Assembly (NCBI RefSeq): GCF_018837975.1
Contig: NZ_JAGSOY010000001.1
Coordinates: forward strand, 1 to 64,000
DNA length: 64,000 nucleotides
Origin: Zooshikella harenae
GTDB taxonomy: Bacteria > Pseudomonadota > Gammaproteobacteria > Pseudomonadales > Zooshikellaceae
Direction: 5' to 3'
Below, one piece after another: positions 56,662 through 64,000 of this stretch (the stretch's first letter is position 1; every line of letters starts with the position of its first letter). The notes under the pieces are model-generated. The model was not told where the DNA came from, did not search any database, and saw only the letters and a list, made by a program, of their open reading frames with translations. A program made the position numbers and the translations under genes.

Positions 56662-57708
56662 TTACAATTTATTATCAGCAGCCATTTTCATATATTTATC
56701 TATAAAGCGAAGCTTAACATTCTTCTTATTACCTAACACTTCACCATTAGAAAATTCTATTCCGACAAAGTCTGGAGAAGAAGCATTTGCGCCAAATAAA
56801 CCTTTATCAAATGAAAACTGTCTAACGTGCTCCATGGTCTTCTTCACATCACCACTGTTCGCTAGCTCTGAAGCTTCTTTTGCTGTATAAAACATGCGAG
56901 TTGTCTTTAACTGCGCATTAAACTCTGCTTCTGTAGCACCGGAATTACTCGCCATAAACTGTATAGCTTCTTTCCCTTCTTTATCACGCTTAGACATAAT
57001 CGCCATTGTTTCATACCAGGCACCCGTTAATGCTTTCTTTAATCGCTCATCAGCGCCGGTTTTAACGATCATTAGATCTAAAATTTCACCTGGGATTTTT
57101 GAAGAGTCAAACACCAGGTTTGCACCTTTACTATTTCTTACTTGCTGCAAAGGTGGATTCCAAGTGACAGTCGCTGCATTTTCATTGGCTATAAAAAGTG
57201 AAGCTATATCAGAATCTGAAGTATTCACTACCTTAACATCCCGCTCTGACATGCCATTCATGTCAAGTGCTCTTGCTAAAAGATAGTGGGAAACAGAAAG
57301 CTCAACCAAAGTTACTTTACGATCTTTGAGATCTTTCACTGATTTGCCATTTTTAAGCACAATACCATCATTACCATTCGAGTAATCGCCAATGATAATA
57401 GCTGTTGAATCAATTCCACCTACGGCAGGTATAGTTAAGGCATCCATATTTGTCATCGAGCAAGCATCAAACTTACCTCCGGTATAGAGATTGATTGACT
57501 CTATATAGTCATTTACCAGGGTCAGTTTAATTTCAATGTCATATTTATCAGCCCATTTTTTTAAAATACCTTTTTCTTCTGCAAATGCCCAAGGCTCCCA
57601 GCCAGTGTAGTGAGACCAGGCAACATTAAACGTATCTGCAGCCTGTATTAATGTACTTAATAGCGATGCTGCGCCAAAGAGAATAGCCTTTTTACAAAAT
57701 TTAATCAT
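56662..57708 (-). CDS. Free periplasmic substrate-binding protein (NMT1/urea-carboxylase-region type)
   Basis: A 348-aa exported binding protein: signal peptide ILFGAASLLSTLIQA, then a two-lobe fold with WSHYTGWEPWAFAEEKGIL at the start, GGKFDACSMTNMDAL and SHYLLARALDMNGM. It resembles the nitrate/sulfonate/thiamine-precursor (NMT1/THI5) class and the group annotated as a putative urea-type binding protein. The ligand cannot be read. No ABC permease or ATPase is encoded nearby. It is the last gene of the leftward operon, 30 nt after telA, and has a good AAGGAG ribosome site. Confidence 0.85.
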   Translation of the reverse strand: MIKFCKKAILFGAASLLSTLIQAADTFNVAWSHYTGWEPWAFAEEKGILKKWADKYDIEIKLTLVNDYIESINLYTGGKFDACSMTNMDALTIPAVGGIDSTAIIIGDYSNGNDGIVLKNGKSVKDLKDRKVTLVELSVSHYLLARALDMNGMSERDVKVVNTSDSDIASLFIANENAATVTWNPPLQQVRNSKGANLVFDSSKIPGEILDLMIVKTGADERLKKALTGAWYETMAIMSKRDKEGKEAIQFMASNSGATEAEFNAQLKTTRMFYTAKEASELANSGDVKKTMEHVRQFSFDKGLFGANASSPDFVGIEFSNGEVLGNKKNVKLRFIDKYMKMAADNKL

Positions 57709-57738
57709 TTTTGCTCCTTAATTTTTTCATAAAATCTT

Positions 57739-58947
57739 TTAGCGACCATTTTCGACATCAACTATTTCTAGACCAAATTCTTGCTCAACAGCTTTACCTT
57801 TTTGGAGTTTTGCAATAGCTTTACCTGCTCTTTCATTTAATTGATCCATCTCCAATACTGTTTTTGCCATTTTTGGAAGTGCTTCTTGACGGAAAGTAGA
57901 TAAGTCTTCAATTGCAGCATTCACATCATCAAATGCTTTTTTCAATGTTTCCATATTTAATTGCGTGGATGCTGCTTGCTTATGAATTTCAGCTCCCTGC
58001 TGACGTAAACGTGCGGCAGTACCTGCTATAAGGTTGTTGGTAGTTTCATTAACAGCTGCAACCTTCTTAAGCACTATACGCTGATTTTCCAATGCAAGCG
58101 CTAATGTCACAGCAACCTGCAATGCCTGTACCGTAACGCTTACAGCACGGTTAACACCACGAATTAATTCTTTATTATTTCGAATAATCACTTCAATGGT
58201 GAGAATACCTTGTTGATTAACAGCAAGCTGCTGTTGCAAGTCCATAATACGCTGAGTCAACGGAAACAAAATTTCTTCTTTAATAAAGTTATGTTTTGGA
58301 TCATCTGTTGGGATTTCTGTTTCCAGCTTTTCATTCAGCTTATCTGCTATTGCTTGCGCTAACGAAATAGCTTTTTTCAAACGTACCGTGAGATCATGCA
58401 TAGCTGTCTGATCTTTTTGCAGCGTAATATTATCTCGCTTCAGTTGTTCACGGCCTTTTTCCAAGCTTTCAACAATGTCATCAATAACACGTCCCGAGCT
58501 TTGATACATTGCAAAATAGCGCGCTAAAGGAGACCCCACAAAAGGCAGTTTACATAACAGTCGACGAATAAAACTGGATGAAAATTCAAACTTATTTGGA
58601 TCAAGTGATTCTACTGTATTACGTAGCTGCAACAATGAATCAGCAACAGGCCCGCCATCTTCACCCGCTTGCGCTAAACTATGAATGGGTTGCTTTAACA
58701 TATCAGAACGCGTAGCAGCTTCACGTTGAAGCTTTCCGCCAACCTGCTCAACTGCAGCTATTGCTTGATTTTTCTGATTTAAATCTGCAGGGCTCACGCT
58801 AAGTAAATTATCAACAACAGATGCCGCTTGTATCATTAACTCACTGGATACATCTGTTTTTTCCGCTTCATCTCCAGTCATTAATTCTTTACGAACGGTA
58901 TCCACATCAAAGGTATTCAACGATTGCTCAGTTGACACTTGTACCAT
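57739..58947 (-). CDS. TelA family protein (toxic anion resistance family)
   Basis: A 402-aa mostly helical cytoplasmic protein of the TelA/YaaN family, first linked to tellurite resistance and since to broader envelope stress; the molecular function is unknown. Family parts visible are LCKLPFVGSPLARYFAMYQSS, VESLEKGREQLKRDNITLQK and AVTLALALENQRIVLKKVA. I chose ATG 58947 because GGAG lies 9 nt upstream; an in-frame TTG at 58962 would add five residues. It follows the XpaC-like gene, the pairing seen in Bacillus (xpaC-yaaN). Confidence 0.88.
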   Translation of the reverse strand: MVQVSTEQSLNTFDVDTVRKELMTGDEAEKTDVSSELMIQAASVVDNLLSVSPADLNQKNQAIAAVEQVGGKLQREAATRSDMLKQPIHSLAQAGEDGGPVADSLLQLRNTVESLDPNKFEFSSSFIRRLLCKLPFVGSPLARYFAMYQSSGRVIDDIVESLEKGREQLKRDNITLQKDQTAMHDLTVRLKKAISLAQAIADKLNEKLETEIPTDDPKHNFIKEEILFPLTQRIMDLQQQLAVNQQGILTIEVIIRNNKELIRGVNRAVSVTVQALQVAVTLALALENQRIVLKKVAAVNETTNNLIAGTAARLRQQGAEIHKQAASTQLNMETLKKAFDDVNAAIEDLSTFRQEALPKMAKTVLEMDQLNERAGKAIAKLQKGKAVEQEFGLEIVDVENGR

Positions 58948-58962
58948 AACTATATGCTCCAA

Positions 58963-59772
58963 CTATTGCTGCAAATTATAATCTGTTGCGCGCTCTGCTA
59001 CTTGTTGTAACTCTTGCATTGCTATATCCATATCGACTTTGGCTCTCCCACTCGTTGTCTTAATATTTGCAAGCTGGGTCGAGACATTATCAATTTGAGT
59101 TAACGCTTGTTCATTCGTCACTAACAAATCATGCATTCGTTGCAACTGACTTTCATACATATCCAGACGACTTTGCAACGTTTTTCTTTCCAATTCAGAA
59201 TTTGCTGAGCCGTCTTCATTTAACTTAACGATCTTTTTACGTAAGCTTTCAGTATCCATTGCACTTACACTTTTCAAGCCAAGTGCCACGCCTTCTAAGT
59301 TATCCAATCCAGCCAAAAATACCTGTTCAGCAATCGCCAAGTATCGACTAAACGTCAACTCGGTTGAAGTAAACTTTTTCTGTAAGATATCCTGAAAATT
59401 ATCAAATTTCTTTTTAAATAATTCTAATTGTCTAATCCCCTCTTTTGAGTCAACGCTACTCAGTTCACTCTCCAGTTTTTTGAGCATTTCATTGCGTTTA
59501 ACAACCATGGATTCATGGATTTGCCCTAAAAAAGCAATAATATGATTGTTCTCTTGGATAAAATATTCATATATCCACCCTAAGGATGCACCCGCAAAGC
59601 CCGTAATTGCACCCACTAATGCAATGGTTGAAAAGTCAAAAAATAACATTGCTGCAGTGGAGAGTACCCCCACAACGGTGGGGTATAATAAAAATGGACT
59701 TTGTAAAGAACGCTTTAAAACCGCTTTACTAATTGCCTTTTTAGATAGGTCTACTTTTTTACCTACCAACAT
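58963..59772 (-). CDS. XpaC-like membrane-anchored coiled-coil protein
   Basis: A 269-aa protein with two N-terminal membrane helices (about residues 27-46 and 49-70: LYPTVVGVLSTAAMLFF and IALVGAITGFAGASLGWIY) and a long C-terminal coiled coil (about 85-260). Architecture, size and position directly upstream of telA match XpaC, which is paired with TelA in Bacillus; I did not verify sequence similarity. It probably anchors or partners TelA at the inner membrane. A 98-nt gap before it may hold an internal promoter. Confidence 0.6.
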   Translation of the reverse strand: MLVGKKVDLSKKAISKAVLKRSLQSPFLLYPTVVGVLSTAAMLFFDFSTIALVGAITGFAGASLGWIYEYFIQENNHIIAFLGQIHESMVVKRNEMLKKLESELSSVDSKEGIRQLELFKKKFDNFQDILQKKFTSTELTFSRYLAIAEQVFLAGLDNLEGVALGLKSVSAMDTESLRKKIVKLNEDGSANSELERKTLQSRLDMYESQLQRMHDLLVTNEQALTQIDNVSTQLANIKTTSGRAKVDMDIAMQELQQVAERATDYNLQQ

Positions 59773-59870
59773 GAGATATACCTACTGTTATATACTTCAG
59801 CAATCATCGCTTTCATAATGCCTATAATTTTTTTGTGTGATCTTTATAGTTCATTCTGCATGAAATTGCG

Positions 59871-61418
59871 TTAAAAATTCTCACCCACTAATACAAGTTC
59901 AACACGAGGTAACCTATAATAATAGGCTCTAGAAGACTCACCTGGACGCTTAGCAAGTGGTTTTGTTCCTCCAAACCCTTTTGCACGTATACGATGTTCA
60001 TCAATGGCATGAGTAATTAATAAATAACGACGAACGGCATCAGCACGTTCTTGAGAGAGCCTTAAATTAGCCTCTTTGTCGCCTCTCGTAGATGTATGAC
60101 CACGAACCTCAATACGAAAACGAGGATAGTGCTTTAAGTTTTCTGCAGCACGATCAAGTTGCTCTTTCCCTTCCAAGGTGAGTTGATCTGTACCCGACGA
60201 AAATACGACAGGACGCACTTTTAAGGTACCCACTCCCACCAAACGATCCCACTGCTTATCCGTTAATGCTGTAAATGTCGGGGTTGCCATATTTTGAGGT
60301 GCATGTTCCAGTTGCCCTTGCTGTGAAAACTGATCGAATAAGCTGGCTACAAACTGGCTGTTGGTAATCCGATAAGGGTCTTCATCTGGTAAAGGATTCT
60401 GGGTAACATCTCCATACTCCCGCAAGATATCAATTGTGCCTTCAATGGTATTGATTAATGCTTCATTCGCATAACCTTGAGCATGAGTACCAAACCAAAT
60501 ACGCGCATTATCAGTCAATGAAATCCAGCGCACCCCATCAAGCACAGTACTAATTTCATCGTCATCAAGCCGTAGGCTTTTTTTCAAATCTTTTTGTAAC
60601 TGTTTAGGATTATCACGATAATACTTTTGTGTTTGATAGTAGGCTTGTAAAAATAATTTTACTTTTTCAGGTTGGTCTTTTGATAATTCTCTATTTACCA
60701 AAAGGACATCCACTATTAATTGCGCAGTTTGGTCACTCCCAAGTATTCGAATAATACCATCTTCTTTTAATGCTTTACTGACATGTGGTTCCCAAAGCAC
60801 TGCAGCATCTACATCACTGTCTAACAAATGATCCAAAGCTTGTGATGAACCTTCCGCAGTTACTGCCCAATCATCCCTCTGGCGAAGATGGGGAATATCA
60901 AAGTGAACTGAAAGCGCCTTGAGTAAATGATCACTGGGTGAGTCAGGTGTAAATGCAATTCTTACATTAGTTTTCGTTTTTAATTCATCCAATGATGCCA
61001 ATTTATTTTCTCGTGCAACCAGCGCATCTCCCCCCTTTGACTCATCAATCACATTGATAATGGTTCCAGGGTAATTCGCATCACTTCCAGTAAGTACATA
61101 AGCATCAACCGTAGCCACAGCAAAATCCAGCTTACCTTTAGCGAGACCTTTCATCCGTTGGGCATAATCGGCCTTATCATTTATACAGTTTAACCGATAA
61201 CCTTCCTGACGCAGTCGTGACTTAATATGAGGTGAGCATAATGGAAAATAACCCACCCAGTCATCAACAGCAATACTGATTTCACCTTTAGTTTCCCGTG
61301 CATCACTTGTCTTCTTTTGCTCCCATTCCGAAAACCAGGGTTTTATCAGGCTGGTTATTCCCATAACAATCAGCCCTAAAATTATTAAAAAAATGGTTGC
61401 TTTAACGTGCTTTGACAT
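59871..61418 (-). CDS. Membrane-anchored substrate-binding protein fused to an OmpA domain
   Basis: A 515-aa protein with an N-terminal membrane anchor (FLIILGLIVMGITSLI, residues 10-25), a periplasmic NMT1-type binding domain (about 45-300: ISIAVDDWVGYFPLCSPHI, KGLAKGKLDFAVATVDAY, VDAAVLWEPHVS), a linker, and a C-terminal OmpA peptidoglycan-binding domain (about 400-513: IEVRGHTSTRGDKEANLRLS, then RADAVRRYLL). It therefore joins the inner membrane to the cell wall with a ligand-binding module between. It starts 2 nt after the vWA gene ends. The ligand is unknown. Confidence 0.85.
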   Translation of the reverse strand: MSKHVKATIFLIILGLIVMGITSLIKPWFSEWEQKKTSDARETKGEISIAVDDWVGYFPLCSPHIKSRLRQEGYRLNCINDKADYAQRMKGLAKGKLDFAVATVDAYVLTGSDANYPGTIINVIDESKGGDALVARENKLASLDELKTKTNVRIAFTPDSPSDHLLKALSVHFDIPHLRQRDDWAVTAEGSSQALDHLLDSDVDAAVLWEPHVSKALKEDGIIRILGSDQTAQLIVDVLLVNRELSKDQPEKVKLFLQAYYQTQKYYRDNPKQLQKDLKKSLRLDDDEISTVLDGVRWISLTDNARIWFGTHAQGYANEALINTIEGTIDILREYGDVTQNPLPDEDPYRITNSQFVASLFDQFSQQGQLEHAPQNMATPTFTALTDKQWDRLVGVGTLKVRPVVFSSGTDQLTLEGKEQLDRAAENLKHYPRFRIEVRGHTSTRGDKEANLRLSQERADAVRRYLLITHAIDEHRIRAKGFGGTKPLAKRPGESSRAYYYRLPRVELVLVGENF

Positions 61419-61420
61419 AA

Positions 61421-62242
61421 CTACTCACCAAACGTATCAAGCGGAAAATCCTCTGACTCAGCAAGCACTTGCTCTAAACTACGCTGTAAACTTTGCGGAT
61501 TATTTGCGGCTTTATAGTCAATAATACCGGGTTGATTCAATGAGTGAGCTTCATTAATACAAAACCCTATAGTATGAATCATAATGGGAGATTCACGTCC
61601 AATTTTTTCAACTATTGACTCAGGTTCTTCACCAAGATTTGCTTCACCATCAGTAACAATCACTAAGTGATATTCACCGTACCCTAACTGTGCTTTTGCT
61701 TGTTGTGACAGCGCTTGATAACCCGTACGAATGGCTGATAGTAAAGGCGTACCCCCTTCAACAATGACAGACTTGACGGCTTTCACGAACTGATCGTTGT
61801 TATTAGAAGATAATGCAACCCGCTCAGAGAGCCCAGCTTTATCAAATACTAATAATCCCAAATTAGCACTGACGGGGATCTGGCTGGCAAATACTTCTAA
61901 AGCATCCATAGCTGCATATATTTTTAGTTTTCCACCACCGCATTCCCCACCCGCCATTGAGCCACTACCATCAAGCACAACATAATAATTTGTTTGTAAT
62001 AAATCCTCAGCTACTCGATTATTTTCTGGCAGCGTTGGCCAAGTGTTGAGTAAAGGCTGCATATTATAGGGACGTCCATCATCACGCGTTGACTGGATAG
62101 ACTGACTATCGCCCTCATGAGCAGCAGAAGTTGTTGCTGGACTACTTGCGGCTGAATTATTTTGTGCTGTGTTTGTTCCTGACTCTTCACAAGCCGTTAG
62201 CCAAAACGACAACACAAGCAGTATAAATAAGCGTTTATCCAT
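61421..62242 (-). CDS. von Willebrand factor A domain lipoprotein
   Basis: A 273-aa lipoprotein with lipobox LTAC (Cys18), a Ser/Ala/Asn-rich linker and a vWA domain from about residue 85. The metal-ion-dependent adhesion site is complete: Asp91-Gly-Ser93-Gly-Ser95 (VLDGSGSM), the GGTPLL threonine and the IVTDGEANL aspartate. vWA domains bind partner proteins through the metal. A CGGG pair (GECGGGK) follows the MIDAS loop. It lies between the two binding-protein/OmpA fusions, 36 nt from the first and 2 nt from the second. Confidence 0.88.
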   Translation of the reverse strand: MDKRLFILLVLSFWLTACEESGTNTAQNNSAASSPATTSAAHEGDSQSIQSTRDDGRPYNMQPLLNTWPTLPENNRVAEDLLQTNYYVVLDGSGSMAGGECGGGKLKIYAAMDALEVFASQIPVSANLGLLVFDKAGLSERVALSSNNNDQFVKAVKSVIVEGGTPLLSAIRTGYQALSQQAKAQLGYGEYHLVIVTDGEANLGEEPESIVEKIGRESPIMIHTIGFCINEAHSLNQPGIIDYKAANNPQSLQRSLEQVLAESEDFPLDTFGE

Positions 62243-62278
62243 GTGACCATTCCTTACCTTGACTACTTTTCAGATTGC

Positions 62279-63982
62279 CTATAATGGCCTAAACACGGAT
62301 GACTCTGCTTCTACTTGCAAAATTCTAAACTGCACCCGCATATTTGACCGCCATTGCTTTTCTGTTTTTGGTACACAAGGATCAGCGCCACACACTCCTG
62401 TTTTTGGAGCACTAATACCATGGCCGATAACAGCAAACTGGGAAGGATCTAGTGAAACACCTTTATTTTTTGAAAAATCAATAATGTTATCACGCACTTC
62501 TTGCGCCCGACTCAAACTTAAATTACGTGCAGCTTGTTTTATCCGACCTAATACCATTCGCGAAGCATTAGCTTTTCGCTTTCGCAAATAATTCATCGGA
62601 TCACTGTGCCCTTCTATGGTGATAATAGCGCCACCATAAGTACTGGCTAAATCCATTACCTTTTTAAATGCATCTTCATACAATTCAGCAGAAAAAGTTT
62701 TTTGGTTTGGCTTAAAGAATACTTCAAAAGAAAATAACTCTCCTTGATCAAGACTTCCCTGTTGCTGTTTTTGAGTAACCAGTGCAGCGACCTTGCTTTC
62801 ATCAAACTTAGGCACTTCAGCCACATTTATTTGTGATAATCCCTTTTTAAGCTTGTCATAATCCCATCTTGCTTGTGCAACTTCTTGTTGTTGCTGTAAT
62901 AAACCGACTTGATGTAATCCATGTTGACTTTCTTTAACAATAACTGCAAAGCGGCGAGGGTAAGCATTGTTTTTAAAAAACTTAACATTTCCATCATATC
63001 CCACATGGCGAGCATCCTGATACATGCCCTCAGCATCAGCAAGTGCCTGCTCACTATCCAGCAGCCCTTTCGCTGCTGCCCGCATCATTTGTTCATACGC
63101 TTTGCTATCCGCTGTACGTTGCTGGACAACATTACTCATAGACTCTTGTCCAAGTAATAAGCTGCGTGCAAATTTTTCTACCACATCACGATGTTGTTTG
63201 AAAAAATCGCTACGCACTGCATAAACATCTGCAATTACTGTATCTGCAGTTTTTGTAGATAATAAAATTTTTGCACCTTTAACTGAATCCTCTGCACCTG
63301 TTCCTACACTACCACCAGAGGTCAGTGCCAATGCATCAGGAATAATAACAAATGCAGCATCAATATCTTTTTCATATAATGCAGCCATAGGACTATTGTC
63401 AGTACCTGTTAGATCTTTGACCCAACGGACATTAATATCCTTAAACGTTAAACCTGCATCAGCAAGAATCCGTGATAAATAATCAACATGAGGACCATAA
63501 GCTTGTAATACGACTGTTTTGCCTCTTAAATCTTTAACCGTTTTAATCCCGGATTTAACGACAAGTGCATCCCCACCAGCTGAATCGGTTAATTTGTAAA
63601 TAACAATGGGCTTTGTCTTAGCGTCTTTACTAATAACATCCATTGCCATGTTCAACATACCAATAGTGCCTCGGAGAAAAGGTGAATCACCCTTCAAATA
63701 ATGTTGAACTTGTTTTGCAAAATCATCTTCACGGGTTAACTTTAATTTGAGTCCCTGCTGTGAAACAATCGAATTTGCTTGAGTAGAAAGGTTATTACCA
63801 TTGGCATGAATAACGGCAATGTCTCCCCCCCAACTAATAAAAGGCACCTGCAATACATCACCTTCCACAGGCCCTACTTGGGCTGACACCACTTGGTTTA
63901 AAGGCTTAATATTTATGTATTCAACCGCTACAGCTAAACTGCTTAATAGTAGGCTTGCGGTCACTACTAATGCTCGCAGCAT
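62279..63982 (-). CDS. Exported substrate-binding protein fused to an OmpA domain
   Basis: A 567-aa periplasmic protein with signal peptide LRALVVTASLLLSSLAVA, an NMT1/phosphate-type binding domain (about residues 30-330: DSAGGDALVVKSGIKTVKDL, DIDAAFVIIPDAL), a helical linker (about 330-410) and an OmpA peptidoglycan-binding domain (about 415-560: SFEVFFKPNQKTFSAELYED, IEGHSDPMNYL, LSLSRAQEVRDNI, and MRVQFRI for the usual RRVE). I chose ATG 63982 because AAGGAGAGG lies just upstream. Whether another gene precedes it cannot be seen, as the window ends 18 nt further on. Confidence 0.85.
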   Translation of the reverse strand: MLRALVVTASLLLSSLAVAVEYINIKPLNQVVSAQVGPVEGDVLQVPFISWGGDIAVIHANGNNLSTQANSIVSQQGLKLKLTREDDFAKQVQHYLKGDSPFLRGTIGMLNMAMDVISKDAKTKPIVIYKLTDSAGGDALVVKSGIKTVKDLRGKTVVLQAYGPHVDYLSRILADAGLTFKDINVRWVKDLTGTDNSPMAALYEKDIDAAFVIIPDALALTSGGSVGTGAEDSVKGAKILLSTKTADTVIADVYAVRSDFFKQHRDVVEKFARSLLLGQESMSNVVQQRTADSKAYEQMMRAAAKGLLDSEQALADAEGMYQDARHVGYDGNVKFFKNNAYPRRFAVIVKESQHGLHQVGLLQQQQEVAQARWDYDKLKKGLSQINVAEVPKFDESKVAALVTQKQQQGSLDQGELFSFEVFFKPNQKTFSAELYEDAFKKVMDLASTYGGAIITIEGHSDPMNYLRKRKANASRMVLGRIKQAARNLSLSRAQEVRDNIIDFSKNKGVSLDPSQFAVIGHGISAPKTGVCGADPCVPKTEKQWRSNMRVQFRILQVEAESSVFRPL

Positions 63983-64000
63983 ATGCCTCTCCTTCATTTT

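Noticed and set aside
1-64000. CRISPR arrays, prophage, complete insertion sequences, rRNA or tRNA genes
   Set aside because: I found no regularly spaced repeats, transposase or integrase genes, or tRNA cloverleaf patterns by reading. A tRNAscan or repeat search could still find short items.

Overview
The window comes from a moderately AT-rich marine-type gammaproteobacterium. Two long blocks follow Pseudomonas gene order closely: msrQ-msrP-pssA-ilvY-ilvC-ilvH-ilvI ... mrcB ... hmuUV ... sfsA-dksA-gluQ-cbrA-cbrB-crcZ-pcnB-folK-panBCD-pgi-acs, and argH-algZ-algR-hemC-hemD-hemX-hemY. The protein sequences and base composition are not those of a Pseudomonas. An Oceanospirillales relative (for example the Zooshikella/Spartinivicinus group) is my inference and was not tested.

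Layout. 0-8 kb: methionine sulfoxide repair (msrPQ), phosphatidylserine synthase, and branched-chain amino acid synthesis with a divergent ilvY/ilvC control region. 8-13 kb: a small DUF4124 protein, two small genes, and the peptidoglycan synthase mrcB followed by its probable lipoprotein activator lpoP. 13-17.5 kb: iron and haem, with a Fur-controlled PrrF-type small RNA, an AstE/AspA-like metal hydrolase, a two-gene haem ABC transporter core (no binding protein or receptor here) and a Rieske protein. 17.5-34 kb: sfsA, dksA, gluQ, then the CbrAB carbon/nitrogen regulatory system with its small RNA crcZ (sigma-54 promoter, CbrB-type upstream repeat, several Hfq/Crc decoy motifs), then pcnB-folK-panB-panC-panD, pgi and acs. 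The acs ribosome-binding site carries a motif of the kind that CrcZ titrates.

34-46 kb is accessory. It holds DUF4124 and DUF805 proteins, an unassigned leftward small-RNA candidate, a shortened GH3-like adenylating enzyme, a seven-gene YjfI-PspA-K+ channel-YjfK-YjfL-YgiB-YjfC envelope-stress operon, a DUF4124-trypsin protease fusion and an orphan protein. 46-54.5 kb returns to the core with hemY-hemX-hemD-hemC, algR-algZ and argH. 54.5-56.6 kb holds a stand-alone piece of class I adenylate cyclase and an HNH endonuclease.

56.6-64 kb is the strongest candidate for an undescribed system. It is a leftward six-gene operon of two substrate-binding-protein/OmpA fusions, a von Willebrand A lipoprotein, an XpaC-like two-helix coiled-coil membrane protein, a TelA-family protein and a third free substrate-binding protein. 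No ABC permease or ATPase is encoded. The operon may extend past the right edge.

A 33-bp intergenic repeat occurs twice (42789 and 56475), beside the PspA cluster and beside the TelA cluster. All family assignments come from reading motifs by eye; no database search or folding calculation was run.
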